Origin: Davidsoniella eucalypti | Lineage: Eukaryota; Ascomycota; Sordariomycetes; Microascales; Ceratocystidaceae | Assembly: GCA_004009845.1 (NCBI GenBank) | Contig: RMBW01000080.1 | Location: 1-64,000 of the forward strand | Direction of reading: 5' to 3' | Length of the DNA stretch: 64,000 bases | Part shown: one piece after another, positions 37,201 to 50,136 of the stretch | Layout of the letters: each line of letters begins with the position of its first letter | How positions within the stretch are numbered: the first letter of the stretch is position 1 | Position numbers and translations under genes: made by a program | The notes under the pieces: generated by a model | Database searches by the model: none | The model's input: only the letters and a program-made list of their open reading frames with translations | Told to the model about the DNA's origin: nothing

Positions 37201-40200
37201 ATTTCCGGCACATCCATTTGCGTATCTAGGCAGGCAAGATAACCAAGTCACAGTTGCGAAGTATATATGTATGTTGTGATGGAGAATAAAAGAGACAAAT
37301 CATCAACCAGCATTTCGATGGGATTCCCCTCAAGAAACGCATAGAATATGATCTTACTTCAATGTTCTCAGTTCCTGATACGGACAATGAATATCCAAAA
37401 AGGTTGGGCGCTAATCCACCCACACTTGGTTCATCCGCACTTTTCCTAGTGCAGAAGTTCATGTGTTCCACCCGGCCCAGAGAAAAAAGACTAATGGCAG
37501 CCCAGCTAGTATGGCATATCTGGTCTACAGCCTATAGCTTAGTACACTTGGGGCATACGCAAGATTAGCATAAGATTAGTATGGAACTGAGACCCAAGCC
37601 AGAGAAACTACGAGGCAAGATGACAAGACAAGAAAAGACAAGAAAAGAAAAAAAAAAGAAACCCCCCAAAAAAGAAGCAATAAACATGGGTTCTTCGCTG
37701 ATAAGGAGCCGACTTCAGATTTTGGCTGTCCTATGGAGTCATACCACTTATCGGAGTCGGGGTTCGGGGTATACGATGACGATTTGATCGAGGAGTCGGA
37801 GAGCCTTTTGGTCGAGTCACATGTGATTTGATTGGTATGATTTGCTGCGTATTTTGGAGCTGGGAAAGGGCCCAAGCAAGTAGCATTTGAAGGATATTCA
37901 GGCCAGAGAGTCTAGAGCGAAACGAAACAGGCGATACTTGGTTCAATAAAGCAGATATCCCTTCAATTCTTTCCATCCCTCTTCTGATTGATTTCATGTA
38001 TCATGTACAACTAAAGAGATGTGGTCTGTTTGCCTGTTTGCCAAATCAAATAGGCTGTATACAGGAAGGGAACTAGAACAGTCCACGCCGAAACGACATG
38101 TCACCGCGTCAAGAATACAAGATACAAAGAGTGCTGCGAAATGTACATCTGATGTACCCTTCGCAGGCAATATGTACGTACTGAGTACTATCTGTGACGT
38201 TGGGGCTGCAAGAGTTTGGAATGCTGTCTTTTCTTATTTATTTTTTTCTTCTCCCTTCCTTTTGACTAGGGTTTCTCTTTTCTTTTCTGGTGTGTTGTAC
38301 TAATATGCAATGCACGGCAGGGTCACGTTCGCTGATAGCCGATGTGCGTTGTATGGAGGAAAGTCGTGCTATCGTGATCCCATCGTGATTCCTTGCAGAA
38401 GCCGGAACAGAAAGAAGGGAAGAAGACGGCGAGAAGGAGATTATGTCTTGATGCTACTGTGACTCTGTTTTCTGTTCTCTATTCTCTGTCCTCTGTCCTC
38501 TGTTCGCCGTCGCTTCCATGGACCAGATAGAGGCAAGACCTGTGACGAAAGCTGGAGTCGACAATGTCGCCACCAATACTGGCCAGAGAGAACAATTGAT
38601 AGTAGAATTCTACGCTAACGCTGTATTTTGGGTCCAGTGTTTTCTACTCTGGCATAGCTAGCATGTGCCGTGTTTCTGGACAAGCCGGCACATGAACGCA
38701 AGCAGCGAATCAATCTCGTACTAGCCAGACCAGGCCAGACCAGAACAGAACAGTAGATTGCAATAGAACACAGATATCTGATTGCTGTCTCCTCCTTTTC
38801 ACGGGGAACCAAAGTCCAAAGAAGAAACCCAAAGAAGAATGGGGTGTTGTTGGTATATTAAAAGTAATGGCCCTGCCGAGATGCATTTCGGAACCGGGGA
38901 CACCGCAGTAACCAAAGAAGGAAGCCAGCCACCTGAAATAAACACGCCACTTATATCTGTATGTCTCTTTTTTGTCTTTTATCTCCTGGCTTTAGCCCAA
39001 TACTGAAGCTCTTGTTCTGGCCGGGCTTGGACTAGCACTAGTTTGGTCTTTAGTCACGGCCTTTTGGGCACAGACTATTTAGACTACTTTTATACTTGCT
39101 ACCTTGATACGAATATCGTGAACTTCATCGGCTGTCGAAATTAGGCATAGAAAGGTCACGGGATATGGTGGAACTGCATGGAATCCGTGAGGCGACTGAC
39201 TGTTTCTTGGTTTGGGATATTCCAATTTTTTTTTTTAATTAACAAACCGCCCTGTCCTACTGACTTGCGCGTCGTGACGATATTCACTGGTTTAATTTAC
39301 GGCTGCCTGACTTTCAAAGCGGCAAATAACACGAAGAACCGAGGAGTCATCGCCGTGATATCGCACTAGTAGAGGCTTTTACCGCAGCAGTTCGTCTTAT
39401 TAGAGGTCTTATGATGGGGGTCTTTTGTTTCTTTTTTCTTTTTCATTCGGAGCTGTCAGGGCGCTGTAGTCTCAGTGCATTCCGTTCACAGCCCATCAAA
39501 AATCGGCTATCCGGCAGTGCTATCACGTATTATTTACAGGGCATGGTAACGGGCGCTACAGAGCATATAGCGCATAACAAAGGGTAGATCTTTGGGGCTT
39601 TACAGGCCGTTACTCCCGCTACGCACGGCGCTACTAGAGAGTTGTGCACGGAGATGTGCATAAATTTACATGTAACATGAGCAAACAATGTCCAGCAATG
39701 AGCCGGCTTTCTCTCTAGTTTGCACACCAAAAGTGGAATCTGTACCAGTGTTCTTTTATCGCTTCTCTCCCTTGTCGCCTGAAGCCGTTGTCAAAAGGAT
39801 GACCTAATACATGCTGAAATGGCTCGTAGCCTATGTAGATATCTCTGACTCTATGTAAATATACAACAGGGATGACTAAGCTTGGTCCACTGCTGAGAGA
39901 CAGGTATCTAATGTACATGTGTACGCACAAGTTATACCTCTTTTATGCTATTCAACCTGCTCTCCCCCCCTGTCCTGTTGACGTGAAACTACGACTTTAT
40001 GCACCATCTTTGGAACAGGCTCTTCCCCTGTTTTCTCGTCTGCCAAGCAGAATCAATGAAAAGGCTTGGCCATGAACTGGATCGTCATATGTAGCTTCAA
40101 ACTCCAAATTCCACGTTGGCCCTTGAGTACTATGATCTGCTACATGTATTTTTGGCCTTGGGGCCCAAAGAAGAAAAACCTTCTCTCTCGATATCTCGTA

Positions 40201-43200
40201 GTTCGAGACACACAACTTGGTCTGAAATTGATGGTTGGTTTGCTGCGAGAAGACGATGTGATTGTGGCCTGTCGAATCACCGTGTTGTTGTAAGGAATGG
40301 TGACTCTTGATATTTCTCCGTTTTGTTTGCTGTTCGCTTGACTTGAGGGAAGCAAACATGGCGTCTAGGATAGAGCTAGTATGCCACTTGTATCATGTCG
40401 ATATGTGTATCTCCAGATGAAGAGACTCGCAGTTAAAACAGTGTGGACGGGGCAGTGTCGAGCTAGCCAACTTGTTTGGCCCTGAACGGGCTGTCAAAAA
40501 CCAGCTGATGTTATTTACAGAAACGAATCCAAGAAGGACAAAGAGACAGAAAGAGAAGTGAAGAAAGCACCCAACATGCTGCTAGCCGCGTGGAGTTTAT
40601 GCGTGTCTTACACCTGAATCTTGCTCTTTTTTTTTTTTTTTTTTTAATTCTTTTAAGAAAAGAATAACCACCTGGAAATCCTACGCGCCGATAGATAACG
40701 ACCCCGCATAAGCTGTGAGCCAATGCCTTGTCGAATTTCATTAAATCATTCAGGGGGTCTTAAGGTAGTGTCTGTGGTCAAAGCTAATCAGAGCCAAGCT
40801 ACTCATTCCGGGGCGTTAGTTAGAGTCGCATCTATACTACTCTATTGTGTTCTGGGCTAGTGACCTGCTACATACGATTAGATTGCCTGAAAACAGATAT
40901 ATGACGTTCGTTGACAGTCGCTGTATCATCTGCTCTTGGAACCTATCTCTACTTCTAGGGCCATCCATCAGCGATATCAGACCATGTCCTGCCAACCAAC
41001 CTGATCGACGTCTTATCGACCGTGTTTCAAACCCCTGGGCAATGCAGATAGATAATAGACACAGGTAAGCCAAGAAGCTTTAGGTACCTACAGATTATCC
41101 TCATCTATATGTAGCTCTGCATTCATCAGCAGCCAATCAAGCGTATTCCGTCTAGATACACCAAAGATCTAAAGCAAGAGATGGCTTGCGGTAACGTTCA
41201 GTACAGTATGTAGTGCTTGGACGGAAAGAGACTTTCATGAACTATTCTGGGCCAACACTTTGATTCCAAGACAGAATCTAACCAGGGAAAGAAATACAAA
41301 GAAACATGGAATACAGGAGGTGTATCAACCAAAGACATGGTACGTAAAGGCGTCGAAAGACAGAAGCAATGAGAAATATAACATGATATAGATATGAACA
41401 CCGAGGCTTTGTGCTTGTAAATCGGGCGTCCGCCACATTTGCTTGTATCCAGTAGCGCAGCGAGACGCCCTGTGACACTAACAATTTCCTGTACCAAAAC
41501 AACGTGTACACAATGTAGATACATATACACACATAGTACGATGTGCCAAGTACACCACCTGATGCATAGAAACTAGGACAGGGTACGCAACAGCCGCCTA
41601 CAGAGTTACAACTGTGACTGTCTTTAACAACAGTACTTGATTGTAATGTACGTTAATGTTGCAGTAGGGCGCTACTACTCATCCTTTGTGTCGAGAATAT
41701 TGGCTGCTACGTGTATTTATCTACAGGTATATATCTATATATCTATATATCTCGTATGTACCTGTACCTATTAGTACATATATATATATGCCGTATGCCG
41801 ACATTGGCTCAGCTCCGTCCTCGCTGGTCACACGGCCTACTACTAGCTACAAGAAACCATGTATGTACTTATCAAGCTCTTGATATCAGCGTTGCTTTCG
41901 ATTCATTTTGGAACATGAAGGATGAAATTTGGGAGAAGAGGGAGGGGGTGTGAATACAGACATGACCGTTTATCTCTCTAAGAAAGAAAGAAAAAAAAAA
42001 GGCCTCGCTATTGATGCATCACTTGCTTGCCCAGTGTATCACAGTGTGCTACAGTACTACATGTACGTTGTTTTAGTGGATTCAAGTCAATAACTATAGG
42101 CACATTTCCTAAGAGAACTTGTCACCCTAAGAGCTACATATATAGACTCTTTTCAAGGACTATTCGAAAGCCATTAGTCAATGTCAGTCCTTTGAAATTA
42201 CATATGATACATAGTAACATGTATTCTTATCTATTGCCTTTTCAGATAGCTGTCAGAGGACGCAGCAGCTGAGCAAGCCAAGACATGACCAGTCACGGTT
42301 TCTAACAGCTATACATATTTACAGTAGTCACATACATGTGTGCAGATATATGCAGCGGTTACTCCAAAACTCAGACAGCGGCTTTTCTATTCTTTTCTTG
42401 ATTCTTGGTTGGAAGCGTCGATCGGTTTTTCGTCCTTGATACGACTTGTAGGCCGAGATTGCAGTCTATTTTGATAGTGGCATATCCATTCGGCGGAATG
42501 ACCTCTTCTCTTTTTCTCTTTGCATGGGCCTTCATTAATGAGAAAAGCCAGGCCAATAATGCGTCTGAGCGGATGGCCTTTCCTTGTATATTTCGTGGAG
42601 AAGGAAGCCTCCCGAATATGATAGACGTTGATGCTAGTTTTTTAGTTTTTTTTCTTCTTTTTGTTTCTTGTTCTTGAGTCCGTGCCGAATAAAGGAGAAC
42701 TCCGGTTATCTCAGAGAAGAGAAGAGGGGAATGACAAGAATAACAGGCTGCAGATGGAAGGCTTTCATCTCATCAATGTAGAACCAGGCTTCGTGGCGAT
42801 CAGTGCCCAAGAAAGCATCGACCCGCGGCTTTACAGTTATATACAAAGAAAAGAAAACCCTAGTCCGTGTCCACGTAAGAACGGGAACTTTAGCACGAGT
42901 TTTCATCTCCGTCTGTTCTGTTACTGGCTAGGTGCAAAAAACAAAGGCCACTGGACGAAAGACACGATAGTGATGTCCTGGAACCATATCTGTCTCCGGC
43001 CACAGCAGGATAGAGAATACGTGACAACTGAGAGGCTTGCTTCTTTTGTTTATCTTGTTGTCTGTCATCTTCAGCCTGCTTCTCCCAATCGCACCCAAGA
43101 TTTCCCACAACGCCGGGCCCGCCTTACCAGGAACACAAATCACTTTCAGTTAGATACAGTATCACCGCGAATGGAACCAGGCCAGGCTGTGGATCGTGGA

Positions 43201-45395
43201 AACTGGAGCTGCTACGACAGACAGTCCCAATAGAAAGCAATGGAAGAAGGGTAAAATTGGGCCTCGAGTGGATAATGTGCAACATGACAGGCGCCTGATG
43301 ATTGGAATGAGATGGCATTCTCGATATTGGGATAATACCAGTTTGCTTCATTCGAAAAGGGAAAATGAGACTAGAAGACGGTGTTGAGAAAGCAGACAAT
43401 ACAAAGCTCTTTTGGGCGTCGGATTGGGCTAGACTGGAATTGGCGAGACTAATTGGTGCTGCTCCTCCTTTGTACTGCATGATACGCAAAAGAAAAAAAA
43501 GAAGAAAAAAATCTTTTTTTTTTCTCTTCTTCCTAGCTAGACGCATAGGCAGGATTGCTTGCCGTAGCTATTTATTATTTCTAGTAGTTGTCTATCTGTT
43601 GAGCGGCTATGCTCAGTTAAAGCGCCGGCCTCCGCCTGATCCGTGTTTGCCAGGGCGTTATCATGTTCTGTATATTAGTCGTAAAGAGCTCGCGGCACAT
43701 ATATCTCTACAAGCAAAGACTAGAACATCCAACAAGAAATAATCAAGGGAAAAATAGAGGCCAGGCAAAAAGGTACCGGCCATGACAGGACCAGAGAGGC
43801 ATTATTTTCGTCTGCATTTTCGTCTGCATAAGGTGTGGGTGGGTTGGCCGTTGGTTGGTCGTTTTTATAGCACACACACTGTTGTCGAACTGCCACTAGT
43901 ACTACTGCAGATGTCTCTTTTTGCTCTGCCATCGCCTTGTCTCCCTGTTTGCCTGTTCTGTTCGAGAGGGTGTGCAGGCCGGCGCAAACTGTCGTCCTCA
44001 CAGATACTAAAGACCTGACCTGCTCATGTATTATCGGGCGCAGTCCAAGACCACTCTGACCACTAGACAAGCAGGACAGCAAGTGTGCTGTCACATAGTC
44101 ATTTCCTTTTCGTTGGTTTGGTGTAAAAGAAGAACTTTGTAGTTCCTACTGTACTCTGCTCCATAACGTACCATGTCAAGTGACATATACATAGTCCATC
44201 TCTCTTGTGTCTATTTGTCCGACAGATGGCCTCTGTAGAAGCAGGAGTCGAAAGATCGTTGACTTCCACCAATATTTGTTTGACGACTATACAATATGTA
44301 CGCTCTTGGGGTTATGTCTACAAACATCCCCACGCTACCTATATCCATGCGTAACGAAGCGACCCAGCCACGAATTTTGCCGGGCAGCCGCGCAAGATCT
44401 AGCGCATGGGATTTGCTGGCAAGACGAAGCTAAGAAGGAAGCCAATCGCTGGTCCTATTCTCGCTCTTTCTCCCTCTCTTTGTCGTTGTCTTTCTTGCGC
44501 TTTCGTCTCAAGGTACGGGATGCCTCTTCCAGGCTCTCCAAGGAATCGGCCGTTGTTGCGACCTAATCGCGCCCTTGCTGCCGTTCTAGCTGTGTACGCG
44601 GCAATCTTGTACATGAAATTAGGATCCATCATGATGTACCATCTCGAGGAAAGCCATCAAAAAAACAACATCAACAAACAACAGCCGCTCGCGAATCCAG
44701 TCTGCCGAACGGTCTCACCGCCCTTCTAGCTTTAGCCAATTCCGGCCCCGGATTGACGTGACACATGATACCTGCAGCAAGGTCAAGTAGTAGTATAATC
44801 CCTAGTGCCGTTCCAGATCCCGTTCCTCACTGGCTTGTAACCCAGGCCTGGAGCTGGAGGAGGAAGTGCTTCAGGCAGCATAGACATCGTAGAAAAGTCT
44901 TGGTACGTACGTCATGTATCTCTGCCGTATGCCAGGACTGGAGCAGATCAGAAGTACATGTACTTCTACATGTGCAAATGTATACAAATGTCGTTTTTTT
45001 GTACTGTTTTTTTTTTTTAGGAGTGGCGCGTGAGCATGCTAACCTGCAGGAATAGAGGGGGTAAACAATAAAAGAAAAATACTGTAAAATCTAGATAATG
45101 GCGCATCGATCAATTCTGGTACGAGAGGAAGAAAGTACCTCTGTTTCAAACCTGGGCTGATCTGTATTTATCTCCAAACGCTTATTCATGCCCATATTAA
45201 GACACGCAACTTGGCGGAGTTGTTTGATACGCGATGAATTATGGGTAACCCTATCGAATGGGTGAACTTCGGGTGCTTGGTAGGGTTAGTGTAAAATTAC
45301 TATGGCCATAGAGAGGTCGCACAACTCCACGATAACCTATGACACTCAATTGTATCTATCCGTCTGTATATTCATACTTGTACACTTTTGAAGAT

Positions 45396-46291
45396 ATGGC
45401 TTCACTGTCTCCCATCAAAGTAGTCCTTTTAGACATTGGTAAGCCTTCTCTTTGACCTTAAATAGGCTACAATTGAGTTCCCCGCACATGACGTGCTGCA
45501 CTACACATATCACATAGGCTAGATATCATTAACACGCTATAGAGGGAACTGTATGTCCTATTTCCTTTGTTAGGGATGTTCTCGTGAGTAAACCTCGGAT
45601 GCATTGCATACCATATCACAAGCTTTCCGTGCGTAGTAACCAACGAAAACACTAGTTCCCATATGCCCTCAAGGCGCTGACTGAGGACCTTGATTCTTTA
45701 TGGGACAACGAAGCATTCCAAACATACAAGGCCTCGTTCCCTGCCGAGTACCAGACTTCCAAAGAGGCATTCTCCGCTCATGTAGAAGACTTGATCAGGC
45801 GTGACGTCAAAGTCAGCTATCTCAAGTCTCTCCAAGGCCACCTGTGGAAAGAAGGATACCAAACCGCCGAATTTGCTGCCCCCCTCTTCCCTGACGTGGC
45901 AGAAGCCATTGCTCGGTGGAGAGCTTCTGGACTGCGCGTAATGATCTACTCTTCTGGCTCCGTGCCAGCGCAGAAGTTGTTCTTTGGCTATACCGATGCG
46001 ACGCCTGCCGATCTGACTGGCTCCATCGATGGTTGGTTCGACACCGTCAATGCTGGACTCAAGTGGGAGGCTTCTAGCTATACCAAGATCGCGGACAAGT
46101 ATGCCTCCGATGTCAAGCCAGGCGAGTGGTTGTTTCTTAGCGACAACTTGAGGGAGGTCGAGGCTGCACGTGCGGCTGGCATGCAGAGTCTTCCTGTCGT
46201 CCGACCTGGTAATCAGCAACTACCTGTAGAGAATCCGCTGACCGCTGAAGCTCTACATGACTTCTCTGCCTTGAACCCTGCCAAGGCGTAA
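45396..46291 (+). CDS. UTR4: Enolase-phosphatase E1 (methionine salvage)
   Basis: Bifunctional HAD-superfamily enzyme acting on 2,3-diketo-5-methylthiopentyl-1-phosphate: it enolises and dephosphorylates it to the acireductone in the methionine salvage pathway. Cytosolic and nuclear in yeast. Three exons, 45396-45438, 45543-45583 and 45656-46291, give 239 residues, close to yeast Utr4 (227). HAD motif I is at residues 13-17 (DIEGT, Asp13 and Glu15 as in the E1 family), spliced across intron 1. Motif II is YSSGS at 126-130, the motif III Lys lies in GLKWEA (Lys164), and motif IV is SDN at 190-192. The reconstructed N-terminus MASLSPIKVVLLDIEGTVCPISFVRDVL is a family match; here it is described in two parts joined at intron 1. 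All key residues are intact. Confidence 0.95.
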
Positions 46292-47588
46292 CAGGTTGTT
46301 AAATTTATGCAATATCACCCATCACTAAACACATATCTATATATACATATATACTTGTGACAGCACGCTGTGGTTGACCATCGGCTGGAATTTGACAAGA
46401 AACATAAATTGACACACATAGCATTGATAGTGTTGTAAGTTCCGAGCTCCCGTGGATTCTTGAACAAAAAATGCTGTATGAGCTGGCATTTCTTACACGT
46501 CTCAACTTCATATCATGTGAACCGGTTTTGTCATAAACTACATGTCCCTGACATATCCAGCATATGACTACAAATCCTGGGCAAACGTTGATTTCATATA
46601 CATATATATAATCTCCAAATCACATCCGGCCCAATCGGTTGCCGTACTGTAGTTGACGCTAATTGTTTCAATGTTTCCCCGGTTAAGACAGCTGCGTTAT
46701 TTATCGTGATATTTGCACTCTATATACAAACGTTTACGGTTAGCCAGGAGTGTTTGGTTAGCTTGCTGTATAGATACCGTTGCGGCCTGATCGTGCCTAG
46801 TGCCAGCAGCCCAAAACATGCAAATGGCCAGCTCATCACTATATGACGCATACATCCATCTCTTATCTTCAAAAGCCCATATGTGTGTATCCTTCAACTT
46901 GGAAACATAGCTTGTTTATACGCATCACGTACTCATTGCAACCTCCCCATGCCGATAACAGCAAACAACAGTAACCCCTCCTTTTCTCTATCACATATGC
47001 CTAGCTTAGTATTTGGCGATATCTCCATGCTTCCACACTCAATCCATCTAGTGCCGTCTATTTGCTTTATGAAAAAAGAAAAAAAAAGAAAAGTGGTAGG
47101 TGATATTGCCTACAATCGGGGTTGGTTGGCCGTGATACTGTACACTAGTAACGGGCCTACTATCACACTAATACGTGGTCCACCCACACAAGCGCGCTTC
47201 CAATGCCCTGAATGCACACTGAGCTGGACACGCATGCTTAGGTGACAGTATGCATGACGGTTGGTGGTTGAAGGAACTGGTACCGAGAAAAAAAACTGTA
47301 TGCATTCCATTTAGCCATGTCAGAGACTAGGATATCATCCGAAACTGGCCGTTCCAATACTTTCGCTCTTGTCCTCGTAGAGAACTTTTTATAGTGTATG
47401 AACTTGTTTATATCGGAGCATGATATGGAATTCGCAATATTTGGGATCAGTTGGTAAGAGCTGCTGAGGCTTGGCTAGAAGGGCTAATAGAAATTGAAAA
47501 GGTAGATATGGTGACTAACGTCTGGGCTATATGATAGTGAGATGTTTGTCTAAGTCTAGGTTTAGTTTTATAGCTGTTTGGTGTAATT
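46292..47588. other. Spacer between UTR4 and DUF6601-like pseudogene
   Basis: 1.3 kb, AT-rich, no gene. It contains the UTR4 3' untranslated region. Confidence 0.5.
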
Positions 47589-48582
47589 TCATTCATCAGC
47601 TTTAGAAAACGATTGGTGTTGAAATATAAACTTGTAGCACTCTGGTATGAAATAACCTATGATGAGTAATGGGAAAAGGGACAATCCAACTAACGTAGCG
47701 ATGATTGCCAATACACTGAACCGGGCTACTATGTCTTTATATAGGTCCGCATCTCTATCAGCAGTGATGGCAGTCTGAACAGGGCTCATAATAACAGTGA
47801 TAGCACCAAATATAAATGCGTATGGCCCAAGAAACCGTGTTAGTGATTCCGTGTATTGATGCTGCATACCGAGATATGTCCAACTATAGCAACTGATACG
47901 ACCAAATAGTATTAAGCCGTCCAAGCAGTATTAAGCCGTAATGATATCTTTTGACAACTTCATCTTGTGATACATATCTGAACTTGTGGATATATGCCGC
48001 CCATGCTGGATAATCAAAATGGCTTGGTAGAAGCTAGCATTTTTGTGCTAGATTAAAGTCGCTCTGGTGCTGAACGAGAAAGACCTAGGTCCCTAGGAAG
48101 CCCATCGCCTCTTCTAGAAATAGATATTGTGGAGGTTTGCCTGATCGAAGTATCTGCGGCCATGTCGATATTGCGATAGTCGCTATATAATCTTTGAAGA
48201 AATTAAAATTTAGGAGGTATAAAGGTACAAGCTTGATGTAGATTTTGCCATCATCCCATAAAATATGTAGATGGGCGCGTTCCGCAAGGATGATCTGCCG
48301 ATTCTTAACCATCTGGTGATGGAAGGCGCTGATGTTGCGTCGTTTGGTCATCCATAGTATCCGGTAGCGTCGTTTAAGCCGATTTGTGGATACATGATGC
48401 GATATGAAGCGTCTGATGTCGTATAGACGTTGATTATCGCTGTCTCTATCATTGTTGTTATCGTCGTACAAAGGCAAGGGACATAGTGGCTGACCAGGAA
48501 CATTATTGATGGGTGGTTTTACCAGCTCTGTGTCAGGCGAGAATGGCAAGGACATGAGAGCTTTCTCAACCCGATTTTCCAT
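47589..48582 (-). pseudogene. Broken DUF6601-like fungal membrane protein
   Basis: The N-terminal part starts at the ATG 48580-48582 and includes LYDIRRFISHHVSTNRL, HLHILWDDGKIYIKLVPLYLL and EAMGFLGT. These match a common fungal family of unknown function that I recall as DUF6601. The same frame then meets TAG at 48085-48087, continues as VFLVQHQSDFNLAQKC, meets TAG at 48034-48036, and continues FDYPAWAAYIHKFRYVSQDEVVKRYHYG. A tandem duplication of about 20 bases (acggcttaatact twice, near 47920-47950) then shifts the frame. The C-terminal part, 47589-47924, carries MQHQYTESLTRFLGPYAFIFGAI and two hydrophobic segments, as in the family's C-terminal membrane region. With two stops and a frameshift it is most likely dead. 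Splicing around all three faults was considered but no consistent GT-AG pairs were seen. Confidence 0.78.
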
Positions 48583-48887
48583 GGCCCAAAAGAAAGATTA
48601 GTATATGGATAATGAGGTGCTATTAGTCTTGAAGTTGAGGATATATCGGTATGTGTAACATAGGGATGACAAACACAATCCCACAGTAATAATATAAGGA
48701 AGTTACGAGATGGGGAGTATTGTGGCAAAATAGATTGGATGATTCGTTAATAGTTAAAATTAATAATATGAGTGGGTATAACAATGCCTAAAAGCAAATA
48801 TGAAGACAATAAGCGAAATAATAATGAAATGAGAGAAGCCATACGATGATGACTTTAGAAGGTGAAGAAAAATGATGGTCGATATCA
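48583..48887. other. Spacer upstream of DUF6601-like pseudogene
   Basis: About 300 AT-rich bases between two genes on the same strand. It carries the BMT2 3' end and the pseudogene promoter. Nothing else seen. Confidence 0.45.
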
Positions 48888-49763
48888 TCATTTTTGTCTT
48901 CCCAAAATAATTGTGAAATTGTTGCGGGTGGCGCCAGGGTTAAGTTCCTCTTTCCGGAATACTGCCTTTTCTGCAGGCTTGAGGGAGGTTCTTTTCCAAA
49001 GCTGATAGATCAACTTGTTCGTCTTCTTTTCCCGAAGCTGAGAAAAGCCAAGAGATTCCATGATCTGCCGGAGCCTCTCATTAGTGAAATATCGAGAATT
49101 ATCGGTGCAGCTGCGAGGTAGCACGAGAAATAGAACTGGAAGCATTTCTTTGCAAGATGCTGCGCAATTAACATCTGGCTCCCTGAGGAATGATAGGACA
49201 TGTCTAAGCATATTGCCTCTCCCTACAGCATCCGGAACAAAATTTACGACAAGACTGAGTGAAAGAACATCGAACCGCTCATTGTTTGATGTCGGAACTG
49301 GGTACTCCATGAAGTCTTGTTGTTCAATGCCTGGTTCTTGGCTGTTCAGATCGATACAGACCATATCGAAGCAGGTACTTTGTGAGCAGGCATTCTTGGT
49401 ACTTAATGCTCCAACTTCGAGCATACGTAGACGGTCATCCCCTTGCAACTTAGCGGACTTTTTATTGAGGCCTAGCCACTCGAGAAGAACTATTGACGAA
49501 TCACCACCACGATCTTTACTTTGTCCCTGAAGGCTAGCCTTTTGATACATATCAAGACCACCGAGGGCCTTGATTTCTGCATGCAAAGTATCTGCTTTCT
49601 TGCTATCGCCTTGCTTCTGAGCGAGAGATCGCGCCTTTTCAAGTTGGTGATGCTTGTTGATGACCGTACGGGATGCTTTTCGGGTAATGGTGGCCACCTG
49701 GGGTTTAAGAGAGGGTGGGCGCCCGCTATTCAAGCGAAGCCGCCCTTTCGGAGTTTTGGCCAT
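48888..49763 (-). CDS. BMT2: 25S rRNA adenine-N(1) methyltransferase Bmt2
   Basis: Nucleolar S-adenosylmethionine-dependent enzyme that, in yeast, makes the m1A mark at A2142 of 25S rRNA. Intronless, 291 residues. The N-terminus MAKTPKGRLRLNSGRPPSLK with a following TITRKASRTVINKHH, then GGLDMYQKASLQGQSKDRGGDSS, is the family signature. The SAM-binding fold follows, with LRMLEVGAL, CIDLNS, then a catalytic-site-like motif DFMEYPVP, and FDVLSLSLVVNFVPDAVGRG. The C-terminus GATRNNFTIILGRQK is also typical. The start at 49763 is chosen because family similarity begins there; the frame stays open upstream to 49940 without similarity. It diverges from RPL25 across a 373-bp shared promoter, so the two 60S-related genes may be co-regulated. 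Confidence 0.94.
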   Translation of the reverse strand: MAKTPKGRLRLNSGRPPSLKPQVATITRKASRTVINKHHQLEKARSLAQKQGDSKKADTLHAEIKALGGLDMYQKASLQGQSKDRGGDSSIVLLEWLGLNKKSAKLQGDDRLRMLEVGALSTKNACSQSTCFDMVCIDLNSQEPGIEQQDFMEYPVPTSNNERFDVLSLSLVVNFVPDAVGRGNMLRHVLSFLREPDVNCAASCKEMLPVLFLVLPRSCTDNSRYFTNERLRQIMESLGFSQLREKKTNKLIYQLWKRTSLKPAEKAVFRKEELNPGATRNNFTIILGRQK

Positions 49764-50136
49764 GATGACAGAAGATATGAGTTTGAGAGTTGTGATACTC
49801 ACATTGTCGCGATCTTCATTCCCACCAACATAGAGTCGCCGGTATGAAACTTTTTTATGGGGCCATTTCTGCGACTGGTAAGTAGATGGTAGTACTGCAG
49901 TATACCACGTGACTAAACTGCTCTTGGCCAATTGAATCATTAATGCGGAGCCCTAAGCGGGGCACCCACGTAAGGAAAAAATAAATTTTGAATTAACGGA
50001 AAGGACAATAATTTGTGGGGCATGCTGTGGGCTTGTCGAAAATAGCTAAAAAGAATTTGACAAAATTTCATGAACTTTTTCTTGATTTTACCTGATCAAC
50101 CAGTTTTGCTAACCGAAGACAAAGCCGACCGAAACA
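49764..50136. promoter_or_regulatory. Bidirectional BMT2/RPL25 promoter with CACGTG box
   Basis: 373 bases between the divergent start codons of an rRNA methyltransferase and a large-subunit ribosomal protein. A palindromic CACGTG at 49906-49911 (context taccacgtgac) is a basic-helix-loop-helix or Cbf1-type binding site. Pyrimidine-rich leader sequence precedes the RPL25 start. The regulatory role is inference from position only. Confidence 0.55.

Larger units (their letters stand above)
32042..45395. other. 13.3-kb region without a recognisable gene
   Basis: The stretch lies between the divergent kinase and UTR4 genes. From 32042 to about 33970 the + strand is strongly purine-rich, so the kinase-sense strand is pyrimidine-rich, which could be a long promoter or leader. 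Further on are small tandem repeats (33610-33648, 34207-34250), a T-run near 40627, a TATATA/TATCTA tract around 41720-41790 and an 18-base palindrome at 44950. No open frame resembles a known family, and none of the long frames shows coherent amino-acid composition or splice continuity. No tRNA, rRNA or snRNA was recognised. Confidence 0.55.

Noticed and set aside
49764..49940. Upstream extension of Bmt2
   Set aside because: No family similarity, and it would consume half of the shared promoter with RPL25.
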